Shown here in pieces: positions 39,250 through 49,805 of a DNA stretch of 64,000 nt. Source of the stretch: Ziziphus jujuba (Eukaryota > Streptophyta > Magnoliopsida > Rosales > Rhamnaceae); assembly GCF_031755915.1 (NCBI RefSeq), contig NC_083383.1:4317501-4381500 (forward strand). Direction: 5' to 3'. Numbering within the stretch: position 1 is the stretch's first letter; the number at the start of each line of letters is the position of its first letter. The notes under the pieces are model-generated. The model saw only the letters and a program-made list of their open reading frames with translations, was not told where the DNA came from and searched no databases. The position numbers were made by a program, and so were the translations under genes.

Positions 39250-39439
39250 CATTCTATGGAGAGCCATTAGAAAGGAGGAGACCATAGAGAGTGCATTCTA
39301 TGGTGGCCACGGCAACAAAAAGAAGAATAAAGGAAGGAAGAGCAACAACACCAACCAAACCGGTTTTACAACCAACAACAACACAAACAACAACAAAAGT
39401 GGATGGAATCAACAACAACAACAACAAAGCCATCAAAAC

Positions 39440-42400
39440 CGAGGAGGGCATCCACCTTGCCCTCATTGCAAGAAGCTTGGACATCCACCATCCAAGTGTT
39501 TTTGGAGGCCGGATGCATGTTGTGAAAGATGTGGAGGAAAAGGCCACATTGCCAAAGTATGCAAGCAAAGGAGACAACAAGCCAATGTGGTTAATGAAGA
39601 AGCCGAGAACCTATTTGTGGCCACATGCCTTAAAGCCACAAGTAGTGGTCTCGGTTGGCTTGTGGATAGTGGTTGCTCACACCACATGAGTTTCCAAAAG
39701 GATGGCTTTATGGAGCTTGACCGAAACTACAAAACCAAAGTGAAGATTGGCGATGGCCGGTTCATGAAAGTAGAAGGCAAAGGAGATGTGTGCTTGAACA
39801 CCAAGGAATGTACCAAAATTATAAAAGATGTGCTATATGTTCTTGGTTTGTGTGAAAACTTGCTTAGTGTAGCACAATTGGTAGAAAGAGGCTTTGCTTT
39901 AAATTTTGCAAAAGATGGATGTATCATATATGATGCTTGTGGTAATGAGCTTTTTAAGGTACCATTGAAGGACAAAAGCTATAGATTGGACCTAGTTAAG
40001 AATGAACAAGCCTTAAAAACCAAAGTGGAGTCCATTTCTCAACTTTGGCATAAAAGGCTTGGGCATTCTAGCTATGGTGCCATGAAAAACACCAATGCCA
40101 TTGTGAAGGACATGCCAAAGATTGAGGAGATGAAAAGCCTATGTGATGTATGCCGACTAGGGAAATCCACACGGCTTCCATTCCCTAAAGCCGGTTCATA
40201 GAGAGCTAAGGAGAAGCTTGAGCTAGTCCATTCGGATGTGTGTGGACCGATGAGTTTGTCATCAATTGGAGGATGTAAGTACTTCCTAACCTTCATTGAT
40301 GACTACTCAAGGATGTGTTGGGTATATTTTCTAACAACCAAGTCACAAGTGCTTGAGAAGTTCATGGAATTCAAGAAGATGGTGGAAACCCAAAGCAATG
40401 CAAAGATGAAGTGCTTGAGAACCGACAATGGTGGAGAATATACAAGCTTGGCTATGGAGGATTTTTGCAAAGAAAATGGAATGGTGCATCAATTCACAAC
40501 ACCATACACACCACAACAAAATGGTGTTTGTGAGAGGAAAAATAGGACCTTGATGGAGATGGCAAGGTGCATGATACATGAGAAGAACATGCCAAAGAAG
40601 TTTTGGGTCGAAGCCATATACACGGCTAGCTATATCCAAAACCGAGCATACACCAAAGCCAATGAGTCCAAGACACCCTATGAGATATGGTATGGAGAAA
40701 AACCATCTTTGGACAACATAAAAATCTTTGGAAGTGTTTGTTTTCTCCATGTTCATCCACACATGAGAGACAAGCTTGACAAAAGGGCAAATGTGGGCAT
40801 CTTGGTCGGCTTTAGTGAGGTTACCAAAGGTTTTAGGGTTTTCAACTTGGAAACCAAGAAACTTGTGGTAACAAGGGATGTGAGGATTGATGAAGATGCT
40901 GTTTGGGATTGGACAAAGGAGGAGCTTCTTGTCCATGAAGATAATGCTCGGTTGGATGATGGAGAAGAAGAAACCAATGACAATGACAATGAAGAAAATG
41001 AAGATGATGAGGAGGATGCACTTGAGACCATTGGAGCCGAATTGGAGATTGGAGATGGTGTTAGGGGAGAAAGGCCATTGCTTGAAATATATGAAAGGTG
41101 CAATGTTGCCTTGAGTGATCCTACCAATGGTCAAGAAGCTATGCAAAAGAAAGAGTGGATGGAGGCCATGCAAACCGAAATGGATATGATAGAAAAGAAT
41201 GAAACTTGATCTTTGGTTTCTAAACCTAAAAACAATAAACCAATTGGTGTAAAGTGGATCTTTAGGACCAAGTTCAACCCGGATGGAACAATATGCAAGC
41301 ACAAGGCAAGGCTTGTGGCAAAAGGCTATGCACAACAAGCGGGTGTAGATTATGGAGAGACGTTTGCACCGGTTGCAAGAATGGAGACCATAAGGCTCAT
41401 CCTATCCATCTCGGCCTCAATGTCATGGAAGGTGTACCACCTTGATGTAAAGTCGGCTTTCTTGAATGGTGTGCTTCAAAAGGAGGTTTATGTCAAGCAA
41501 CTCGAGGGCTTCATTGTTCAAGGACATGAGGACAAAGTCTACCATCTACAAAAGGCACTTTACGGGTTAAAGCAAGCACCTAGGGCTTGGTATGGCAAGA
41601 TTGATGGTTATTTGACCTACCAAGGCTTTAGGAGGAGTCCAAATGAGCCAACACTATACATAAGGAATGAAGAAGGCATGATTGTTATCTCACTCTATGT
41701 GGAAGATTTGTTGGTCACGGGTGAAAATGAAAAGAATGTGGAAATTTTGAAAAATGAACTTGAAAAGGAGTTTGACATGTCAAGCCTTGGTGAAATGAAT
41801 TACTTCCTTGGAGTGGAAGTGATGCAATGCTCTAGGGGTATTTTCATATCTCAAGAGAAATACATCAAAGATCTTTTGAAAAAGTTCAACCTTGATGAAT
41901 GCAAGCCAATGTCAACACCAATGAGCCAAGGAGACAAATACAAGAAGGAGGATGGCACACCAAAGGTAAACCCGACCCTATATAGAAGCATGATAGGAAG
42001 TTTGCTCTATGTATGCTCATCAAGACTGGATATTATGCATGCCACATGTGTTTTGTCTAGATATATGCAAGCACCATCCCAAAACCATTTTGTAGGTGCC
42101 AAAAGAATTCTTAGATACTTAAAAGGAACACAAGACTTTGGAGTTTGGTATGATAGGCAATATGTGATGAGATTAATGGCCTACTCAGATAGTGATTGGG
42201 CTGGATGCTTGGATGATATGAAGAGCACTTCGGGGTATCTTTTCTCACTTGGTAGTGGACCATTCTCATGGAATGCAAAGAAGCAAGCAACAACCGCTCA
42301 AAGCACCGCCGAAGCCGAGTACATTGCTTGCTCTTCATGTGCAAATCAATGCATTTGGCTTAGGAAATTATTGGAGGACCTTGGTTATCCTCAAGAGGGT

Positions 42401-42691
42401 TCAACCATCATCAAATGTGACAATACTTCAGCCATATCAATAGCCAAGAACCCCGTTCAACATGGAAGGACAAAACACATACCGGTGAAGTATCACTCTT
42501 TGAGGGAGTTTGAAGAAAATGGGGAAGTAAGCTTGGAATATATCAAGACCGAAGATAACCTTGCAGATTTCTTCACCAAGCCACTTCCAAAAGCAAGATT
42601 TGAGATCTTGAGGAGGCTTCTAAATATTTCAAGCAAGAACACCAAGGAGGAGTGTCGAAATGTGGTGATCTTGCCACAATGTGCAAGGTAG
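39440..42691 (+). pseudogene. copia gag end and pol, two nonsense stops
   Basis: Single reading frame. Two gag zinc knuckles come first (CPHCKKLGHPPSKC and CERCGGKGHIAKVC), then the protease motif WLVDSGCSHHM, the integrase zinc site (HKRLGH, CDVCRLGK), and the integrase core with FIDDYSRMCWVYF, RTDNGGEY and TPQQNGVCERKNRT. An acidic linker rich in Asp/Glu follows, then RT (VDYGETFAPVARM, YHLDVKSAFLNG, ALYGLKQAPRAWY, SLYVEDLLVTG with Val-Glu-Asp in place of Val-Asp-Asp) and RNase H (YSDSDWAGCLDD, STAEAEYIA, KHIPVKYH). Stops: TAG at 40199-40201 and TGA at 41207-41209, both at positions where Trp is usual (TGG changed by G-to-A). Most of gag is missing upstream. Confidence 0.95.
42641..42652 (+). 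other. Polypurine tract of the copia element
   Basis: ACCAAGGAGGAG directly before the 3' LTR start TGTCGAAATG. Confidence 0.75.
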
Positions 42692-43729
42692 TTCGGTTAC
42701 ACTTGCACTCTTTATTTTGCAACATCAAAGACCAAACATTGTTTATGTTTATGCATTTTATTTTATCTTGTAATGTTCAAGAACAATATCCTTTTTGTAA
42801 TGCCCTAAGCTCATTACCTAGCTTAAGGCCTTTTTTGTCTAGTTGCTGGAATTGTATTTCCAGCAACATAAGTCCACTTCCTTGGATACCGTTTGCAGTA
42901 GGTTTGGTATTTGGACCTGAATTTTGGATATGATAAACTAGATATGCAGAGGAATCAGCAACAAAAAGAATGGCCCAATTTGGAGCTGGTAAGGCTGAGT
43001 TAAGCCTAAAACAATCTGACCCTTGTGCAGTGTTGTTGCCCAGAAAACTGGGCAAAACTGCCTCGGGTTTGATTACTTTTGAATGGGTAAATGGACTTTG
43101 TTTTATCTGGTTTTTGGGTAGAACATATTCTAATATTCCAAAAGGTTTTCCTCCAATTTTCAAGTCAAATAGATCTGGTTTTCAAATTCAAATGCCTTAG
43201 ACAAGCTGAACTGCCCATTAAAGAAGGTTTCTTGCATGCCCAGCACATTGATTAGAGTTAGTTGAGGTAGTTTGGCTTGGTTGGTTACTTTTAATGCTTT
43301 TGTATTTATTGCTCAATATGGAAGCATGCCTTATTGTCTTTTTGATGTATTTAAAAGTATGAAAATTGTAATGAAAAACGTTGAGAAAGAAAATATTCAA
43401 AAACAGATTTTGAAAAACAACATTTTTGGCTCTCTTTCTCTCATCTACTACATTTTGGTTTCTTCTTCTTCCCAAAAGCTAACAACCTTCTCAAGAACCC
43501 TAAACCTCCATTAAAACCAGAAACAACACCTAAACAAACCCAAAAAAAAAAAACAAAATCAAGAACCAAGAACCAACAACAATCATTCTTGACTAACACC
43601 ATGAATGATTGTGCTCTAGGGTACAACAACATAAACCTACACCAAATTCCATCACAATCATTCTTGACTAACACCTTGAATGATTGTGCTCTAGGGTACA
43701 ACAACATAAACCTACACCAAATTCCATCA
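42653..43729 (+). repeat. 3' LTR of the copia element
   Basis: 1077 bp from TGTCGAAATGTGG to AATTCCATCA. The end of pol (to 42691) overlaps its first 39 bases. Its last 150 bp are a tandem duplication. Confidence 0.9.
43580..43729 (+). repeat. 75-bp tandem duplication at the LTR end
   Basis: Two copies (43580-43654, 43655-43729) beginning CAATCATTCTTGACTAACAC and differing at one visible base (ATGAATG against TTGAATG). The second copy ends exactly at the LTR terminus. Confidence 0.9.
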
Positions 43730-43763
43730 GTCCGAACCCCTGTTCTTGTTATTTTAGTTCGGT

Positions 43764-44365
43764 TTAAGTCCGACGTGAATATTCTGCAACTAGCAATTCA
43801 TTTTTTTTCAAACCGACCCATTTACTATCTATTATTTGATTGATTAATCCTTTATATTGAAATGGGTGAAGAGTTAAATGTTTTGGCAATTCCTCAGGGG
43901 AGGCTGAGTCAAGATAATTTTGAACCAGAGCCCTAGATTTTTGTTCATCCCTTACTGTAATAATATCTAGGGGTTTGCAACGATAACTTGGTATATCTAC
44001 TATATGATCATTACCTAAAATATGTCTATGGTTAACCAATTGGTGGGCTTGGGGAATAGTCGAAGCCATACCCAATCAAAAAGGTATGTTATCCAAACGC
44101 ATTTCAAGTAATTGTAGTAAAACCTGACCCATTGACCCTTTAGCTTTTCCAGTGATATGAACATATTTAAGTAATTGTTGTTCTGTAAGACCATAATGAA
44201 AGCGCAAATTTTGTTTTTCTTCTAAACGAATGTGATATTGGGATTTTTTTCAGGGCGCGATTGGTTTCTAAGGTCGCTTCCGGCTCGAGGTTTTTGACTA
44301 GTTAGTCCCGGTAAAGCCCCCAGATGATGTATTTTTTTGAAACAAGGTCCTCTGTAACGTGACAT
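43764..44365 (-). pseudogene. rps4: rps4 pseudogene
   Basis: Plastid ribosomal protein S4. ATG at 44365 ([12 protein letters not shown]), a stop after LPGLTS, then frameshifts in the KKSQYRIRLEEKQ region. The original frame is regained in 44075-43764 with [44 protein letters not shown] and the end [12 protein letters not shown]. About 200 codons, near the usual 201-202. It sits just downstream of the copia insertion. Confidence 0.93.
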
Positions 44366-44838
44366 GAAGACTCCCTATTTTATTGAAATTTCATAAACCT
44401 AAATGAAATTAAAATTAAACTAAATGATAAATGAAGTGAAATTTATTGAAGTCTTGGACTACAAAGAATAATTAGATGAATTGTATCAATATCCGGATTG
44501 TATTGTATTGTATATATAATATATGTAAATATAAATATTATTTATTATTGTGTATAATTTTTATACAATACAATAATAAATTTTATAATATATTTTAAAA
44601 AAATATATAAATAAGCAATATATAAATAAATAATAAAGGTTCTTTTCTTGATTGATTTATTTTACAGAGATCGAACTTCTAGTTTTTTTTTTTTTTTTTT
44701 TTTAAATAATTGGGAGTTTCTATGAGATAATAGAGAGATAATAGATCGGTGACCCTTGGTAAGGTAAAAGGGTAAGAAGCCTTTTCAATATTCTTATTAT
44801 CGATTTTGTAAAAAAAATAAATCAAACAAATGGAGAAA
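44366..44838. other. rps4-trnT plastid spacer
   Basis: AT-rich spacer with a 24-base T run at 44680-44703. No gene is seen. Confidence 0.6.
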
Positions 44839-44911
44839 AGCCAGCTATCGAAATCGAATCGATGACCATCATGTTATAAATGCGATGCTCTAACCTCTGA
44901 GCTAAGCGGGC
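44839..44911 (-). pseudogene. trnT-UGU: trnT-UGU copy with changed anticodon
   Basis: The minus strand starts GCCCGCTTAGCTCAGAGGTT and ends in a T-arm and acceptor close to plastid trnT-UGU. The anticodon loop reads TTATAA, so TGT has become TAT, and the anticodon 3' stem (ACATGATGG) and T-stem have decayed. All are G-to-A or C-to-T in type. 73 nt. Confidence 0.85.
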
Positions 44912-45819
44912 TCGCATAATATAAATTGTACATGCATAGGAATTTAGTAAACTACTGGGATCTTAGCTATTAACTGTTCATAATTCATATGACTGGAGAG
45001 ACGAATATAGAATAGAAGTTCAAACAAATATTGGATATTTGATTATTATAAAACATAGCAATTAACATAACAATTACTATAGAGCTATATAATTATGATT
45101 TTTTTTTATCAACTATATGTTTATCAATAATCAATATCTTGATTAGATAGTAAGATTTTTTTTTTTTGTGAATTAAAAAATGACTTTGTAATTATTTTTG
45201 ATATTATAATATTAATGTTTATAATATAAAAAAGATTAAAAATATTATAATAAAAAATTTCCTTTTTAGTTCTTTTTTTTATGTTATTTATGTCATTGTT
45301 ATAGAAGGTCTGCCCTAAGAAAAGGGGAAGAGGAAGAAAAAAATGAAAAAGAAAAGTGCAATCCAATCTATATAAATGCAATCCAGATCATAATGAAACA
45401 TTCCGGCATTTTCATTCGGAAAGGTGAAAGCTAAAACGAAAAAAAAAAAATCGAGTGTTCAAGTATTCAAAATTACACGCTAAAAATGATAGAAATAGGG
45501 GCATAGCATGTTAGCTTATACATATACCACATATATATTTATATATAATATTATTTTGTATAAATATACATAATATATATGTGGTATATATCCATATATA
45601 TTATATATTGAATTTAATTTCGAATACAGAACTGATAGAATCTTTTCTGATTGGACCAAATATGAGTATCCGATAGAGATGAAAGAAGATAGACAATAAA
45701 TCCAAATTAGGAGAAAACGCCTTTCAATATGGAACTGCTATCTAATGAATTCAACGGTTCCGGCCTAATATAAATAAACAAATAAAGAAGAGTGGCATCA
45801 AGACCCTAATAAAAAAAAG
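44912..45819. other. trnT-trnL plastid spacer
   Basis: AT-rich spacer without a gene. It holds a strong inverted repeat at about 45519-45592 (CATATACCACATATATAT against ATATATATGTGGTATATA). Confidence 0.65.
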
Positions 45820-46454
45820 GGGGATATGGCGAAATTGGTAGATGCTACGGACTTAATTGGATTGAGCCTTGGTATGGAAACCTACCAAGTGATAACTTTC
45901 AAATTCAGAGAAACCCTGGAATTATAAATGGGCAATCCTGAGCCAAGTCCTGTTTTCTAAAAACAAACAAGGATTCAGAAAGTGATAATAAAAAAGGATA
46001 GGTACAGAGACTCAATGGAAGCTATTCTAACAAATGGAGTTGGCTCCGGTGCATTAGTAAAGGAATCCTTCTATCGAAACTCCAGAAAGGATGAAGACTA
46101 AACTTATATATATGTATATGTACTAAAATACTATTATATACGTATACATACTGAAATACTATCTCTAAGCCAAATGATTAATGATGACCTGAATCTTTTA
46201 TTTTATTTTATATGTTTATGAAAAATGAAAGAATTGCTGTGAATCAATTCCAAGTAAAAAAAAAAAAGGAATATTGATTGATTAAATCATTTACTCCATC
46301 GTAATCTGATAGATCTTTTGAAAAGTTGATTAATTGGACGAGAATAAAGATAGAGTCCCTTTCTACATGTCAATATCGACAACAACGAAATTTATAGTAA
46401 GAGGAAAATCCGTCTACTTTAGAAATCGTGAGGGTTCAGGTTCTTCTATCCCCA
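45820..46454 (+). pseudogene. trnL-UAA: trnL-UAA with group I intron (NUPT copy)
   Basis: Exon 1 (45820-45856) GGGGATATGGCGAAATTGGT to the TAA anticodon, with GACGC changed to GATGC. A group I intron of about 560 bp follows, with the usual AAATGGGCAATCCTGAGCCA core. Exon 2 (about 46423-46454) reads AAATCGTGAGGGTTCAGGTTC and ends TATCCCCA. Confidence 0.88.
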
Positions 46455-46798
46455 AAAAGGCCCATTTGATTCCCTAATTTTTATCCTTTACTCTCATTTC
46501 GTTAGTGGTTCAAAATTCGTTATGTTTCTCATTCATTAATTTTTTTCTTTTCACAAGCCTTGTGATATATATGATACATGTACAAATGGACATCATTGAG
46601 AAAGTAACCCCAATTATAAATTGGAATGATCATATTATCGCTCGTACTGTAACTAAACTTACAAAATCTTCTTTTTTTCTTTTTTAAGATCTAAGAAATT
46701 CCACCAAGGCCTGGATAAGACTTTGTACTCCCCTTCCATCTTTTTAATTGACACAGACCCAAGTCATCTATTAAAATGAGGATGATGCATCGTGAATG
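46455..46798. other. trnL-trnF plastid spacer
   Basis: The standard phylogenetic trnL-F spacer; no gene. The 60-codon open frame at 46505 is not a known gene. Confidence 0.7.
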
Positions 46799-46871
46799 GT
46801 CGGGATAGCTCAGCTGATAGAGCAGAGGACTGAAAATCCTCGTGTCACCAGTTCATATCTGGTTCCTGGCA
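46799..46871 (+). tRNA. trnF-GAA: trnF-GAA-like plastid tRNA (NUPT copy)
   Basis: GTCGGGATAGCTCAGCTGAT start, anticodon GAA in ACTGAAAAT, T-arm CCAGTTCATATCTGG with one change in the T-loop, acceptor CCTGGCA. 73 nt. Confidence 0.9.
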
Positions 46872-47593
46872 CATGGATTTTTTGTATGAGTATTGATTCT
46901 ACAAATTGGTCGACATACATATTCATTAATTAATAGTATAGATCATGATACATGTTTATCCATCTAAGCGGCTGGAGAGATACCCCTTTTATTTAAGAAA
47001 TAGAGAATATTTATAGATGGGTATTTATAGATGAGTAAAGCGTATCTAAAGAAACAAATAGATTTTGTTTCCTTGTATTTTTATTTATTTGTTCATATTG
47101 TGTCTCCTCTTGTTCCCAAAAAATGGTACTACTTCTTCTATATTACAAGGGGAGTTGAAGGGTACAAATAGCCAAGATTCATTTAAGATATAATACAAAT
47201 AGAATCTGATCCCCTTGCATTCATTTCTTTCGATTTTCTTTTCATATTCTATTTCCCCATTTCCCCCTATGTTGTTACTTTCTGGAACCCATCTAAGTGA
47301 TGTGCGCGGTACATAGTTCTGCATCGTTAACTTTTTTATCCTATTGACTCAGCTCAGCTCATGTGGAAAAAGTATATTTCAAAATTTGAAAATCGTACTG
47401 AATCCCTCTAATTTAATTGTTTATTTATTTATTTATTTATATTTAGGATTTCTTTTTTTTTTAGCCTATCCTTTTTTTAACTTATACATAATATATGAAA
47501 TGAATGAAACTTCAGTTCTTTAATCTATAAAAAAAGGTACAAATATTCTTTGAGTATCTGGAGTTGTAGAAGTGAAGATGAGTTTCTGATTAT
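46872..47593. other. trnF-ndhJ plastid spacer
   Basis: AT-rich spacer without a recognisable gene; contains (TTTA)n near 47420-47440. Confidence 0.65.
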
Positions 47594-48070
47594 TCAATGA
47601 GCATCTTGTAGTTCATAAAAATTAGGGGCAATATAATCCTTACGTAAAGGCCATCCTATATAACTTTCCGGCATTAAGATACGTTTTAGATGTGGATGAT
47701 TATTATAAGAGATTCCCAACATATCATAATATTCCCTTTCTTGAAAATCCGCACTTTTCCAAATCCAGAAAACAGATGGAATTCTAGGATTCCTCCTTGG
47801 GCCAAATACTTTTATGCATACTTCTTCTGGTTGATCTATACCATACTCTATTCACGTAAGATGATACACATTGGCTAACAGTCCACTTGGTGCTACATCA
47901 TAAGCACATTGGGAGCGTAGATAATTGTAACCATATACATATAAAATGACAGCAATGGAATGCCAATCCTTAGGCTTTATTTGTAAAGTCTCTATTCCTT
48001 GGTAATCGAAGCCCAGAGATCTATGAACCAGCCCATGTTTGACTAACCAAGCAAACAAATGACCCTGCAT
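47594..48070 (-). pseudogene. ndhJ: ndhJ pseudogene
   Basis: Subunit J of the chloroplast NDH complex. ATG at 48070 ([20 protein letters not shown]), full length of 158 codons to YELQDAH-stop at 47594. The only stop I see is TGA in YHLT-stop-IEYG, where plastids have CGA. No net frameshift. Order ndhJ-ndhK-ndhC is as in plastids. Confidence 0.95.
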
Positions 48071-48227
48071 CTTTTTTATCTCTCCCACATTTTTATTTGT
48101 ATTGGATAAGTAGTTTATTTGTATAAATATTATAAATATTTGACATTTACGATTACGATGAAATTTATGAAGATTGGCTTGCTGTTTGGTATTCTGTATC
48201 TGTACAAAAAAAAAGCTTATGCCTCAT

Positions 48228-48902
48228 TCACTAATTCGTTGGAAGATATTGAACTTTTGTATTTGAAAAATGTTTTAGGGGGGATCTCTAAAGTAGATGG
48301 TGGTTGATAGAGTAATCCTTGATCATAATTTCCCGTATGAGTACTGCATCCAACACGAAACTTGTGGCTGGTAGTAAAACACCGATTTGCCTGTTGAGAT
48401 CTAATTCGATCTTCATAGATTTCTTGAGGTATTTTCTTCTAAAGTTTTGTTATAGCATCTATAACGGCCTCTGGTTTAGATGGACAGCCGGGTAAATAGA
48501 TATCTATGGGAATTAGCTTATCAACACCCCAATAGTACTATAAGAATCGGTACTGAACATCCCCCCTGTTATTGTACATGCTCCCATGGTAATAACATAT
48601 TTTGGTTCAGGAATTTGTTCATATAATCTCACTAAGGAAGGGGCCATTTTCATTGTTACTATACCCCCTATTAAAATTAGGTCTACCTGTCTAGGACTAG
48701 ATCTTGGCACCAATCCATAATGATCAAAGTCGAATCGTGATCCTATTAATGAAGCAAATTTAATAAAGCAACGAATGGTACCATAGAAAAGTGGCCATAA
48801 ACTGGAGAGTCTTGACCAATTTGAAAGATTACTTGATGTAGTAGAAATAACTGAATTTTGGATTGTTCGATCAAGGAATGGAAACTCAATAATGGAATTC
48901 AT
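48228..48902 (-). pseudogene. ndhK: ndhK pseudogene
   Basis: Fe-S subunit K of the chloroplast NDH complex. ATG at 48902 ([20 protein letters not shown]). It keeps [38 protein letters not shown], and a [15 protein letters not shown] remnant of the YLPGCPP site in a shifted frame. The conserved CC pair after WPLLYGT is RC-like here ([11 protein letters not shown]), so a cluster ligand is lost. A frameshift lies near 48540 and several stops follow. The end, NELVNEA-stop, is at 48228. Confidence 0.92.
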
Positions 48903-48953
48903 AACTGTTTCAAATTTTTTTTATTTATTGATTGTCTGATGAATATTCAAGAG

Positions 48954-49318
48954 CTAAGACCATTCCAAAGCTCCTTTTCGCCATGCATAAATTGAACCAA
49001 CAATTAGGATAAGCACGAAAATTAAAGCTTCTATAAATACGGATCCCCCCCCGTACATCAAAACTCATTGCCCATGGATAAAGAAAAACCATTTCAACAT
49101 CAAAAACAATAAAAACGAGAGCAAACTTATAATAACATATTCGAAATTGTAAACCAAGCATCCCCCATTGGTTCTATTCCCGATTCATAACTCGAAATTT
49201 TTTCGGGTCCTTTGCCAATCGCGGCTAAAACTCTGGAAATTAGAAATGCCAAAATAGGAATAACACTTGATATTATTAAAAATGCCCATAAAATATCATA
49301 TTTGTAAAGCAGAAATAT
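48954..49318 (-). pseudogene. ndhC: ndhC pseudogene, start codon lost
   Basis: Membrane subunit C (NuoA-like) of the NDH complex. The start codon position reads ATA in place of ATG (49316-49318), then [20 protein letters not shown] and [14 protein letters not shown]. One base shift near 49165 changes frame to [20 protein letters not shown]. The end is in a third frame, [10 protein letters not shown] against GALEWS-stop (49954-region coordinate 48954). The longer upstream extension to 49387 is not part of the gene. Confidence 0.9.
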
Positions 49319-49805
49319 AAATGTACTCCTATTAATAATGTGGAAAATATACTGGATTAATTGATTCGAATTGGAATTATTTGTCAAGTCATCTATAATT
49401 GTTTAGTGCTGTGGTATATGTCTCCTTTTGAGATTATCCACATCCATTATAAACTATAATTTTAATTCCATTTTATTTGTATTACCTATTACATTTATTT
49501 CGATATAGATAGAATACATATTTGTTTATATTGCTCTTATACAAATAATCGCCTCACTTCAGATAATCTGATTAGATTATCTCTAAATCTAACTAAACCT
49601 AAAGAATTAAAGAAAATGACTTCAAAATTCTATTTTTTTTTATTCTTTCTATATTTCTATTCTATATTATAAATAAAATTCTAAATTAGAATTAATTCTA
49701 AATTAGAATATAGAATATTATATAAATTATTAATATTTTAATATTCTATAAATATTAATTTTTTTCTTTTTCATATTATAATTAAAATTATAGGTTTTAG
49801 GTTTA
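49319..49805. other. ndhC-trnV plastid spacer
   Basis: AT-rich spacer without a gene. Confidence 0.6.

Larger units (their letters stand above)
38534..43729 (+). mobile_element. Ty1/copia element between trnS-GGA and rps4
   Basis: Plus-strand element with a truncated 5' LTR (38534-39249) and a full 3' LTR (42653-43729). TSD is GTCTG at the left (38529-38533) and GTCCG at the right (43730-43734), one C-to-T difference. The primer-binding site, the end of the 5' LTR and most of gag are deleted at about 39250, where the word GCATTCTATGG occurs twice. Pol follows in one frame with two stops and order protease, integrase, RT, RNase H, the Ty1/copia order. Much less decayed than the plastid DNA around it, so inserted later. 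Confidence 0.93.

Noticed and set aside
40343..41338. 331-codon minus-strand frame
   Set aside because: It is the antisense shadow of the copia integrase region, which has all catalytic motifs on the plus strand.
48119..48307. 62-codon plus-strand frame as a gene
   Set aside because: Antisense shadow of the ndhK C-terminus and its downstream spacer.
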